64,000 nucleotides of DNA from Cellulomonas fimi (GTDB lineage: Bacteria; Actinomycetota; Actinomycetes; Actinomycetales; Cellulomonadaceae), in NCBI RefSeq assembly GCF_028583725.1, contig NZ_CP110680.1:2852001-2916000 (forward strand), given 5' to 3'. The notes under the pieces were generated by a model. It did no database searches and was not told where the DNA came from. It worked only from the letters and a program-made list of their open reading frames with translations. Positions within the stretch are counted from its first letter, which is position 1. Every line of letters starts with the position of its first letter. Position numbers and translations under genes: made by a program. This document shows positions 8,351-15,373 of this stretch, piece by piece.

Positions 8351-8389
8351 CAGTTGTTCTAGTTGTCTGCAAACAACTAGAGTTGTCAT
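8351..8389 (+). promoter_or_regulatory. Promoter and operator of the YtrA-type GntR operon
   Basis: TTGTTC (8354-8359) and TAGAGT (8378-8383) form a -35/-10 pair, and the ATG follows after 6 nt without any ribosome binding site, so the mRNA is probably leaderless. The inverted repeat CTAGTTGT-N6-ACAACTAG (8359-8380) covers the spacer and the -10 box. Extra half-sites AGTTGT occur at 8352 and 8381. The low GC content of this stretch stands out. It is the likely autoregulatory binding site of the gene that follows. Confidence 0.65.
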
Positions 8390-8737
8390 ATGCTCCTGCG
8401 CGTCGACCCCTCCTCGCCCGAGCCGCTGTTCCAGCAGCTCGCGGACCAGGTGCGCCGCGCCGCGGCCCGCGGCGAGCTGACCGCCGGCACCCGCCTCCCC
8501 GCGGCCCGCGAGCTCTCCACGTCGCTCGACATCAACCTGCACACGGTGCTGCGCGCCTACCAGGAGCTGCGCGACGAGGGCGTCATCGAGCTGCGCCGCG
8601 GCCGTGGCGCCGTCGTCGCGCGCACCGACGACCTCGCCGCGCTGCACGAGGCCGTCGACCAGGTCGTGCAGACCGCGCGCCGCCTGCGCGTCCCGCCCGC
8701 CACCACGCTCGCCCTGCTGAAGGAGGCCCTCCGGTGA
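8390..8737 (+). CDS. GntR-family transcriptional regulator, YtrA subfamily
   Basis: 115 aa. A winged helix-turn-helix (about 10-77: PLFQQLADQVRRAAARGELTAGTRLPAARELSTSLDINLHTVLRAYQELRDEGVIELRRGRG) is followed by a short helical tail of about 40 residues. This is the YtrA layout, which has no large effector domain. YtrA regulators usually repress adjacent membrane-protein or ABC transporter genes. The ATG overlaps the end of a palindromic operator and lacks a ribosome binding site. The stop codon overlaps the start of the next gene (GTGA). Confidence 0.92.
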   Translation: MLLRVDPSSPEPLFQQLADQVRRAAARGELTAGTRLPAARELSTSLDINLHTVLRAYQELRDEGVIELRRGRGAVVARTDDLAALHEAVDQVVQTARRLRVPPATTLALLKEALR

Positions 8738-9720
8738 CCACCACCCGCCGCCCGACCATCCCTCACCGCCGCGCGACGACGCTGCTCACGCTCGTGGCAC
8801 CGCTCGCGCTCGCGGGCCTCGCCGTGGCCGTCGCGCTGACCTGGGCCGACGACCTCCCGGACCCGGTCGCCACCCACTGGGGGCCGGGCGGCACGCCCGA
8901 CGACTTCTCGTCGCTCACCGGTGCGCTCACGCTCCTCGTCCTGACGTCGGCGTTCCTCTCCCTGTCCTGCTGGCTGCTGGCCCTGCGGCTCGGGGCCGAG
9001 GCGACGACGCGACGCATCGCCGCCGGGACGTCGGTCGGCGTCACGGCGCTCCTCGCGGTGGTCGTCGTCGGCTCGCTCGCCCAGCAGCGCGGTCTCGCCG
9101 ACGCGCGCGACGCGGGTCCCGTGACGGGCGTGCTCGTCGGCGCCTTCGCGGCCGGGATCGCCCTCGGCGTGCTCGCGGCGCTGCTCGTGCCCGGCGACCC
9201 CGACGTCACCGCGACCGACGCACCCCCGGCAGACGCCGCCCGGCTGCCCCTCGCTCCTGGCGAGCGCGCGGCGTGGACCGCCACCGTCTGGTCGCCGGCG
9301 GCGGTGGGCGTCGCGCTGCCCGTCGTCGCGCTGCAGGTCGTGCTGTCGATCCTGCTGGACACGTGGGTCCTGATCGCCGTCGCCGCGGTCATCGCCGCGC
9401 TGCTCGCGACGATGCTCGTCCTGCGGGTCACGGTCAGTGCCGCGGGGCTCGTCGCACGCTCCCCGCTGGGCTGGCCGCGGGTGCACGTCCCCCTCGACCA
9501 GGTCGTGGCGGCCCACGCCGAGGCCGTCAGCCCACTGCGGGACTTCGGCGGCTGGGGCTACCGCGTGGCGCTCGACGGTCGCGCGGGGTTCGTGCTGCGT
9601 GCGGGCGACGCGATCGTCGTCGAGCGCACGGGCGGACGCACCACCGTCGTCACGGTCGACGACGCCGCGACGGCCGCGGCCCTGCTCAACACGCTCGCGG
9701 AACGCGCCCGCGTGTCCTGA
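8734..9720 (+). CDS. DUF1648-type integral membrane protein
   Basis: 328 aa starting at GTG 8734, overlapping the regulator by 4 nt. The N-terminal region has the DUF1648 signature (a membrane helix, then LPDPVATHWGPGGTPDDF). About six membrane segments follow (near 20-40, 65-85, 95-115, 130-150, 190-235). The C-terminal domain (residues about 245-325) is soluble and resembles a PH-like fold. Pairing with a YtrA-type repressor is common for this family. A role in envelope stress response is possible but not shown. Confidence 0.8.
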   Translation: MTTTRRPTIPHRRATTLLTLVAPLALAGLAVAVALTWADDLPDPVATHWGPGGTPDDFSSLTGALTLLVLTSAFLSLSCWLLALRLGAEATTRRIAAGTSVGVTALLAVVVVGSLAQQRGLADARDAGPVTGVLVGAFAAGIALGVLAALLVPGDPDVTATDAPPADAARLPLAPGERAAWTATVWSPAAVGVALPVVALQVVLSILLDTWVLIAVAAVIAALLATMLVLRVTVSAAGLVARSPLGWPRVHVPLDQVVAAHAEAVSPLRDFGGWGYRVALDGRAGFVLRAGDAIVVERTGGRTTVVTVDDAATAAALLNTLAERARVS

Positions 9721-9729
9721 CCCCGCGCG

Positions 9730-9766
9730 GGCCCCGCCGTCACCCGGACGGCACGCGGGCGGGGCC
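9730..9766 (+). terminator. Terminator hairpin after the DUF1648 gene
   Basis: GGCCCCGCC (9730-9738) pairs with GGCGGGGCC (9758-9766), and the loop holds an alternative inner CCGT/ACGG stem. It begins 10 nt after the stop codon. Confidence 0.65.
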
Positions 9767-9807
9767 GGGTGTGCACGTCAGGGCTCCGAACCACGGTTGA
9801 ATGACGT

Positions 9808-11166
9808 GTGCCCATCCCCACCGGCCCCGCGCGGGCCCCGCGCGGCCCGCTGCGGGACGTCGTCTACGCCACCCTGCTCGACGAGATCGTGACGGGCGTC
9901 CTGCCGCCCGGCTCGGACCTCTCCGACGAGCAGGTCGCGCAGCGGCTCGGGGTGTCGCGGACCCCGGTCCGCGAGGCGCTCGACCGGCTCGCCGCGATCG
10001 ACCTCGTCCGCGTGGCGCCGCGCCGGTGGACGCAGGTGGCCCCGCTCGACGTCCGCGACGCGCACGACGCGCTCGACGTGTCGACGACGCTGCTCGGGCA
10101 CGTCCTGCGCGGCGTGTCCGCGCGGCTCACGCCGGAGGACCGCGAGGTGCTGCAGGCCTACCTCGACGACGGGCTGCGCGACGCCGGCACGTACGCGGCG
10201 GCGCTGCGCCAGCGGGAGCCCGAGCGCACCGTGCTGCCCGTCGTGCTCGAGCGGCACGGGAACGTCGCCGTCGCGCGCGCGCACGGCATCCTCATGCCGA
10301 CCGTCCGGCGGTACCTCATCCAGCGCCACGACACGCTCGACCTCGACGCGGCCCTCCCCCCGTTGCGGCAGTCGCTGCGCGGGGCGATCGACGGCGACGG
10401 GCGGGCGGCGCGCGACGGGATCGTCGGCTGGGCGCGCGCGCTCGTCCCCGAGGCGTACGCGCCTCGCCCGGTGACGGTCGACGCCGAGACGGAGCGGCCG
10501 CAGCCGACGCTCGCGGGCGAACCGGCGACGGGTGACCGCACGACGACGCTCGCCGCCCGGACGGCCGCCGACCTGCGCGCGGCGATCCTCGACGGCACGC
10601 TCGAACCGGGCGAGGTCCTGCGGGAACAGCCGCTCATGGAGTGGCTGGGCGTCTCGCGGACGCCGCTGCGCGTCGCGCTCACGCAGCTCGAGTTCAGCGG
10701 GCTCGTCGAGCTCACCCACCACCGGCTCACGCGCGTCTCGGGTCTCGACGAGCGGCTCGCGGCCGACCGCGCGGAGCTCATGTGGCTGCTGCACCGCCGG
10801 GCGGTGGACCTCGCCGTCCCGCGCCTCTCGCCCGTGCGGCTCAGCCGGCTCGACGCCGCGGTGCGCGTGATGGACAGTGCGGTCGACGCCGGCGACCTGC
10901 GCACCGCGGCGGCGTACGCGGTGCACTGGACCGGCCTGCTCGACGACGCGTCGGGCAACCGGGTCCTCGTCCGGCTGACCGACCTCGTGCGCCCGACGGT
11001 GCAGCGGCACATCGCGATGGCGTGGGACGCCGCCCGCTGGCGGACGATGGTCGCCGTCCTGGCCGCCGCGACCCGCGCGCTCGCCGACGGCGACGGCCCG
11101 CGTGCGCGCGCGGCGCTCGACGAGATGCACCTCGTCCCGCCGTACCCGGACGGGCCGGCCGACTGA
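9808..11166 (+). CDS. Tandem double-GntR transcriptional regulator
   Basis: 452 aa built from two FadR/GntR-like halves. The first winged helix (about 15-75) contains LSDEQVAQRLGVSRTPVREALDRL. The second (about 245-305) contains LREQPLMEWLGVSRTPLRVALTQLE. Each is followed by a helical region that looks like a reduced FCD-type domain. Most GntR proteins have one DNA-binding domain and dimerise, so this looks like an internal duplication in one chain. The start is GTG 9808, with no ribosome binding site and no convincing -10 box. Target and effector are unknown. Confidence 0.85.
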   Translation: MPIPTGPARAPRGPLRDVVYATLLDEIVTGVLPPGSDLSDEQVAQRLGVSRTPVREALDRLAAIDLVRVAPRRWTQVAPLDVRDAHDALDVSTTLLGHVLRGVSARLTPEDREVLQAYLDDGLRDAGTYAAALRQREPERTVLPVVLERHGNVAVARAHGILMPTVRRYLIQRHDTLDLDAALPPLRQSLRGAIDGDGRAARDGIVGWARALVPEAYAPRPVTVDAETERPQPTLAGEPATGDRTTTLAARTAADLRAAILDGTLEPGEVLREQPLMEWLGVSRTPLRVALTQLEFSGLVELTHHRLTRVSGLDERLAADRAELMWLLHRRAVDLAVPRLSPVRLSRLDAAVRVMDSAVDAGDLRTAAAYAVHWTGLLDDASGNRVLVRLTDLVRPTVQRHIAMAWDAARWRTMVAVLAAATRALADGDGPRARAALDEMHLVPPYPDGPAD

Positions 11167-11236
11167 CGGCTCGCGCACGGCCCGCGGCGCGGTGCCGGGT
11201 GGGTCCGGCTGCGGCGTGCCGTGCGCCGCGCGGGCG

Positions 11237-12244
11237 TCAGGCCCCGTAGGTCCGGCCGGCGCAGGCGAGGGCCGACTCCCAGAGGTCCCCGGCGTGCGCG
11301 GCGTACCGGCGGAGCTGGTCGACGACCGCGGCCTGCTCGGACCTGTCGAGGGCGGCCCACGGGAGGAAGAGCGCCTCGGTCCGGGCGTCGGCCTCACCCT
11401 GCTCCCACGCCGCGACCGCGTCGCGCACTCCTGCCGCCGTCCCTCCGGCCCGCCGCCGCATGAGGGCGCGCGCGGCCGTGACGCGGTGCTTGCTGAGGTC
11501 GGCGCTCACCTTCGGTGCGCCGGTGACGTCGGCGAGCGCGTCCCAGGTCCGTCGCCGGATCGCGAAGCGCTCGGCCTTGCCGTGCGCACGGGTGCACGCG
11601 TCGAGCAGCGCGAGCACCGCGGCGTCGTCGGTGAGCTCCTCGCGCGCGGGTTCACCGGCGACGGCGTGCGTCTCCAGGTCGGCCGGGACGACCTCCGTGC
11701 GCCGGTGGAACGCGCGCGACGGCCGCCGCCCGGACGACCAGCCGGCGAGGATCCGGCCCGCGAGCTCGCACCGGTCCCGGTCCGTGGCGCTGCGCCCCAG
11801 CTCCTGCTCGCGCTCGGCGGTCGCGGCGTGCAGGAGACGCAGCGCGCGGGCGTCGGCGGACGACAGGTCGCGGTCGCGGCCGACGAGGTGGCGCGCGACG
11901 CCGTCGACGTAGCCGGCGTGGACGGTCTGGCCGCGGCGTCGGGCTCGCAGGCACGCCTCGACCACGTCGCCGACGAGGTCGTCGTCGTCGCCGCGCACCC
12001 AGGCGGGCGTCGCGCGGCGCGCACGGGCGCGGTGCACGGAGCGCCGGGCCGTGTCGAGGAGCTCGGCGGGTCCGAGGTCGGCCGGTCCGAGGTCGGCGGG
12101 TCCGAGGTCGGCAGGGCCGAGGTCGGTCGTCTCCTGCTCGGGCACGGGTCGTGGGCTGGGGATCAGGGGCGCGGACGCCGGTCGTGGCGGTGGCACGAGC
12201 GGGCCCGGCGCCGCGGTGGCGTCGGGATGCATGATCCGGCTCAT
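11237..12244 (-). CDS. Conserved hypothetical protein with LGPAD repeats
   Basis: 335 aa, no family recognised. A Pro-rich N-terminus is followed by four tandem copies of Asp-Leu-Gly-Pro-Ala (about 40-60), encoded by a 15-bp DNA repeat. The rest is Ala/Arg-rich and helical, with many charged residues. There is no signal peptide or membrane segment. I chose ATG 12244 because TATCTT lies 6 nt upstream of it on the minus strand, consistent with a leaderless transcript. It converges with the double-GntR gene, and GC-rich inverted sequence between them (11176-11236) could act as a terminator. Confidence 0.6.
   Translation of the reverse strand: MSRIMHPDATAAPGPLVPPPRPASAPLIPSPRPVPEQETTDLGPADLGPADLGPADLGPAELLDTARRSVHRARARRATPAWVRGDDDDLVGDVVEACLRARRRGQTVHAGYVDGVARHLVGRDRDLSSADARALRLLHAATAEREQELGRSATDRDRCELAGRILAGWSSGRRPSRAFHRRTEVVPADLETHAVAGEPAREELTDDAAVLALLDACTRAHGKAERFAIRRRTWDALADVTGAPKVSADLSKHRVTAARALMRRRAGGTAAGVRDAVAAWEQGEADARTEALFLPWAALDRSEQAAVVDQLRRYAAHAGDLWESALACAGRTYGA
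12069..12128. repeat. 15-bp tandem repeat, four units, inside a CDS
   Basis: Four consecutive 15-bp units with the pattern GGTCCGAGGTCGGCN, the last one diverged. They encode the LGPAD repeats of the minus-strand hypothetical protein. Copy number could vary without breaking the frame. Confidence 0.85.
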
Positions 12245-12250
12245 GGGTCG

Positions 12251-12256
12251 AAGATA
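12251..12256 (-). promoter_or_regulatory. -10 box for the LGPAD-repeat protein gene
   Basis: TATCTT on the minus strand is followed by 6 nt (CGACCC) and the ATG at 12244. No ribosome binding site is present. Confidence 0.5.
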
Positions 12257-12322
12257 TTTCAGTGTCAGTGCTGAGTCGCAGGACGATCGTCCTCGCGACA
12301 CGCTGACCGGCGCCGACGCCCG

Positions 12323-12383
12323 GAGTTCTCACCCTCGGTGTCCCGCCTGGGGCCGAGAGTTCTCGACCTCGGTGTCCCACCTG
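12323..12383. repeat. Two direct copies of a 27-bp element
   Basis: Two 27-bp copies (12323-12349 and 12357-12383) begin with GAGTTCTC and share CTCGGTGTCCC; 24 of 27 bases match and the period is 34 bp. They fill the intergenic space between two hypothetical genes. A short hairpin CGAGA-GT-TCTCG spans the junction. It could be a dispersed repeat family or a regulator site. Confidence 0.6.
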
Positions 12384-12389
12384 CAGGGC

Positions 12390-12701
12390 ATGGTCACCAC
12401 CACCTGCCGCGCGGACGCGGCGCACCCGACCGACGCCGACGTCGTCCACGCCGCCGACGCCCTGCTCACCTACCGCTCGGGCACGAGCCCCGCCGACGGA
12501 CCGGCCGACGCCGCCCTCGTGCTCGGCCTGCTCGACCTCGCCGCGACCCTGGCCGCGATGGCCGCGCGCACGCGACCGGACGGCGCGACCGCCGACGACG
12601 TGGTGCGCGCCGTCGCACACGCGCACGTGCTCATGGCCGAGGCCCGGACCTCGTCGGCCGCGCCGTGCCGGGGTGCGCCGCCGGAAGCGACTCACCGGTA
12701 A
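12390..12701 (+). CDS. Small hypothetical protein
   Basis: 103 aa, no family recognised. It has an Ala/Asp-rich helical composition with a conserved-looking segment ADVVHAADALLTYRSG near residue 20, and a hydrophobic helix around residues 45-60. There is no ribosome binding site before ATG 12390. A pair of 27-bp direct repeats ends just upstream. It may be a small regulatory or structural protein. The reading frame is open and codon use is typical, so I consider it probably real. Confidence 0.45.
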   Translation: MVTTTCRADAAHPTDADVVHAADALLTYRSGTSPADGPADAALVLGLLDLAATLAAMAARTRPDGATADDVVRAVAHAHVLMAEARTSSAAPCRGAPPEATHR

Positions 12702-12751
12702 CCTGACCGCCGCGCGTCACCGCGGACGCGCAGGTCGAGCGGAGGGTGACG

Positions 12752-13795
12752 ATGCGCCTCGGGTACTACGTCGGGTACTGGTCGGCCGGTCCGCCGCCGG
12801 GCGCGCAGGAGGCCGTGCTGGCCGCCGAGCAGCTCGGCTTCGACTCGGTGTGGACGGCCGAGGCCTACGGCTCGGACGCGCTCACCCCGCTCGCGTGGTG
12901 GGGCGCGCGCACGTCGACGATCCGCCTCGGCACCGCGATCGCGCAGCTCTCGGCCCGGACGCCCACCGCGACCGCGATGGCCGCGCTCACGCTCGACCAC
13001 CTGTCGGGCGGCCGGTTCGTGCTCGGGCTCGGCGCGAGCGGCCCCCAGGTCGTCGAGGGCTGGTACGGGCAGCCGTACCCGCGACCCCTCGCCCGTACGC
13101 GCGAGTACGTCGACGTCGTCCGTCAGGTCCTCGCGCGCGAGGCGCCCGTGACCTACGACGGCGACTTCTACCGCCTCCCGCTGCCCGCCGACGAGGGCAC
13201 CGGCCTCGGCAAGCCGCTGCGCCCCACCGTGCACCCCCTGCGCGCCGACCTGCCGATCCACCTCGCGGCCGAGGGCCCGCGCAACACCTCGCTCACCGCC
13301 GAGATCGCCGACGGGTGGCTGCCGATGTTCTACTCCCCGCGCATGGACGGCGAGCACCGCGCGCTGCTCGCCGAGGGGTTCGCCCGCCGGTCCGGTGCGC
13401 TGCGCCCCCCGGAGGAGTTCGAGGTCACCGCCGCGGTCCCCGTCGTCCTGGCCGACGACGTGGAGCAGGCGGCCGACACGATCCGGCCGCACGTCGCGCT
13501 CTACGCGGGCGGGATGGGCGCCAAGGGTGCGAACTTTCACCGCAACGTCCTCGACCGGCTCGGCTACGGCGAGGCGTGCGACGAGATCCAGGCCCACTAC
13601 CTCGCGGGCGACAAGGCCCGCGCGGTGGCTGCGGTGCCGACCGAGCTCGTCCGCGAGATCGCGCTCGTCGGCACGGCCGACGACATCCGTGCCCAGCTCC
13701 CGGCGTGGCAGGGCACCGCGATCACCACCATGCTCGTCCAGACCGACCCGCGGGCGCTGCCGGCGGTCGCCGCGCTCCTCACGGACGCCGTCTGA
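12752..13795 (+). CDS. LLM-class F420-dependent oxidoreductase
   Basis: 347 aa with a luciferase-like TIM barrel. Landmarks are AAEQLGFDSVWTAEAYGSDALTPLAWW, RLGTAIAQLSARTPTATAMAALTLDHLSGGRFVLGLGASGPQVVEGWYG and LPIHLAAEGPRNTSLTAEIADGWLP. Members use coenzyme F420 (or FMN) to oxidise or reduce small molecules; the substrate is unknown. GGAGG at 12741-12745 favours ATG 12752 over the GTG at 12746, which would leave no spacing. The next gene begins 1 nt after the stop codon, suggesting co-expression. Confidence 0.92.
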   Translation: MRLGYYVGYWSAGPPPGAQEAVLAAEQLGFDSVWTAEAYGSDALTPLAWWGARTSTIRLGTAIAQLSARTPTATAMAALTLDHLSGGRFVLGLGASGPQVVEGWYGQPYPRPLARTREYVDVVRQVLAREAPVTYDGDFYRLPLPADEGTGLGKPLRPTVHPLRADLPIHLAAEGPRNTSLTAEIADGWLPMFYSPRMDGEHRALLAEGFARRSGALRPPEEFEVTAAVPVVLADDVEQAADTIRPHVALYAGGMGAKGANFHRNVLDRLGYGEACDEIQAHYLAGDKARAVAAVPTELVREIALVGTADDIRAQLPAWQGTAITTMLVQTDPRALPAVAALLTDAV

Positions 13796-13796
13796 C

Positions 13797-14126
13797 GTGG
13801 ACGACGACTACGTCGAGGCCGTGCTCGACCTCGTCGCGACCATCCCGTCCGGCCGGGTCATGACGTACGGGACGGTCGCCGACGTGGTCAACGAGCAGGC
13901 CGTGCGCGCGGGAGGCAGTCCGCGCGGCGGGCCGCGCCAGGTCGGCCAGGTGATGAGCCGTGCCGGGTCGGGCGTCCCGTGGTGGCGCGTCGTGAACGCG
14001 CAGGGCGCGCCGCCCGCCCGGCACCGCGTCCGCGCGATGGAGCAGCTCGTCGCGGAGGGGACGCCGCGCACCGCCGACGGGTCGCGCGTCGCGCTGCGGC
14101 GCGCGATCTGGTTCCCCGACGACTGA
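13797..14126 (+). CDS. Alkyltransferase-like (ATL) DNA-binding protein
   Basis: 109 aa, the C-terminal DNA-binding domain of the MGMT family (IPSGRVMTYGTVADVV ... GSGVPWWRVVNAQGAPPARHRVRAMEQL). In true methyltransferases the active site is PCHR. Here it is PWWR (62-63 WW), so the acceptor cysteine is absent and it cannot be a suicide alkyltransferase. ATL proteins recognise O6-alkylguanine and recruit nucleotide excision repair. Most retain the His (PWHR), so the second Trp is unusual. The GTG start lies 1 nt after the preceding stop. Confidence 0.9.
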   Translation: MDDDYVEAVLDLVATIPSGRVMTYGTVADVVNEQAVRAGGSPRGGPRQVGQVMSRAGSGVPWWRVVNAQGAPPARHRVRAMEQLVAEGTPRTADGSRVALRRAIWFPDD

Positions 14127-14143
14127 CACGTGGCCACGGCCCC

Positions 14144-14161
14144 GCCGCGCGGGCGCGCGGC
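14144..14161. terminator. Possible terminator between convergent genes
   Basis: GCCGCGC (14144-14150) pairs with GCGCGGC (14155-14161) around a 4-nt loop, between the ATL gene (+) and the membrane phosphatase gene (-). The short stem makes it uncertain. Confidence 0.35.
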
Positions 14162-14180
14162 CGGCCCCCGTCGAGCGGCG

Positions 14181-15266
14181 TCAGTCGCGCCGGACCAGCA
14201 GGAGCGCGCGGTCGTCGGAGTCGTCCGCCCGCACCGCCGCGACCACCGCCGCGGCACCGCCCGCACGGGGCGCCAGCACCCGGTCGGCGGCGCCCATCAG
14301 GCGGTCGAGCCCACGGTCGAGCGACGTGCCGGGCGCGTCGACGAGCCCGTCCGTGTACAGCAGCAGGACGTCACCCGGCTCGAGCCGGCCGAACCGCGGC
14401 CGGTACGGCAGGTCGTCGACGACCCCGAGGGCGGGGCTGCCGACGGTGTCGACGACGTCCAGGCGCCCGGCCCCGGCGTGCAGGTGCAGCGGTGGCGGGT
14501 GCCCCGCCGACGCGACGGTGTAGTCCCCCGACGTCAGGTCGACGGCGAGGTGTACCGCGGTCGCGAAGCCCTCCTCCCAGTCCTGGTCGAGGACGTACGC
14601 GTTGGCCGCCTGCAGGAACGACTCGCTGGGCAGCGCCCCGAGCAGCCCGCCGAACGCGCCCGACAGCTGCAGCGAACGCACGCCCGCGTCGAGCCCCTTG
14701 CCGGAGACGTCGACGAGCACGACCTCCAGCACCGCGCCGCGCCGCAGCCGGGCGACCATGAAGTCGCCCGAGAACGCGTCGGCGTGCGCGGACCGGATGT
14801 CGGAGTCGACGGACCAGCCGGACGGCAGCGCGGGGACACGACCGTGCGCCGACAGGCGGTCGCGCAGGTCGACGAGCATGTGCCCGCCGGGCGCGCCGCG
14901 CAGCCCGAGCCGGTCGCGCTCGTTCGCGAACACCAGCGCCACGACCGTGCCCACCCCGACGATGACGACGACGCCGGGCACCATCGCGGGCACGTCGGAC
15001 AGCATGAGGACCAGCGCCTCGACGAGGATCACGACGCACAGCGCCGCGAGGGGGCGGAGGCGCAGGAGGAGCACGCCCGCGAGCAGGAGCAGCAGGAACG
15101 TCGACGGCGGCACCCACCGCGACTGCAGCACGATCCCCGCCACGACGGCACCGGACAGCAGGACCAGCAGCCCCGCGAGGCCGGGCTGCGAGCGCAGGAC
15201 GCGCCGCCGCACGGCGAGCACGATCCGCGTGAGGGGTCCCGGGCCGACCGGCGTGCCCGTCGTCAT
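14181..15266 (-). CDS. Membrane-anchored PP2C/SpoIIE-type Ser/Thr phosphatase
   Basis: 361 aa. Four hydrophobic segments lie in the first 115 residues (about 27-47, 55-72, 75-90, 95-113). A SpoIIE/RsbU-like phosphatase domain (about 150-360) follows, with SGDFMVARL, VDVSGKGLDAG, SAGHPPPLHL and YTDGLVDAPG carrying the metal-binding acidic residues. Such enzymes dephosphorylate STAS-domain anti-sigma antagonists. TACGCT lies 6 nt upstream of the ATG, so the transcript is probably leaderless. No STAS partner is adjacent here; one occurs at 47969-48301. Confidence 0.9.
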   Translation of the reverse strand: MTTGTPVGPGPLTRIVLAVRRRVLRSQPGLAGLLVLLSGAVVAGIVLQSRWVPPSTFLLLLLAGVLLLRLRPLAALCVVILVEALVLMLSDVPAMVPGVVVIVGVGTVVALVFANERDRLGLRGAPGGHMLVDLRDRLSAHGRVPALPSGWSVDSDIRSAHADAFSGDFMVARLRRGAVLEVVLVDVSGKGLDAGVRSLQLSGAFGGLLGALPSESFLQAANAYVLDQDWEEGFATAVHLAVDLTSGDYTVASAGHPPPLHLHAGAGRLDVVDTVGSPALGVVDDLPYRPRFGRLEPGDVLLLYTDGLVDAPGTSLDRGLDRLMGAADRVLAPRAGGAAAVVAAVRADDSDDRALLLVRRD

Positions 15267-15373
15267 CGCCCGAGCGTATCCGCAGGTCGGGGACGCCGAC
15301 AGGGGCGCACAGGCGCGCTCGCGGCCGAGAATCCGCTCGCGCGCGCGGTGCGTCGCCCGCGACGATGGCGGCC

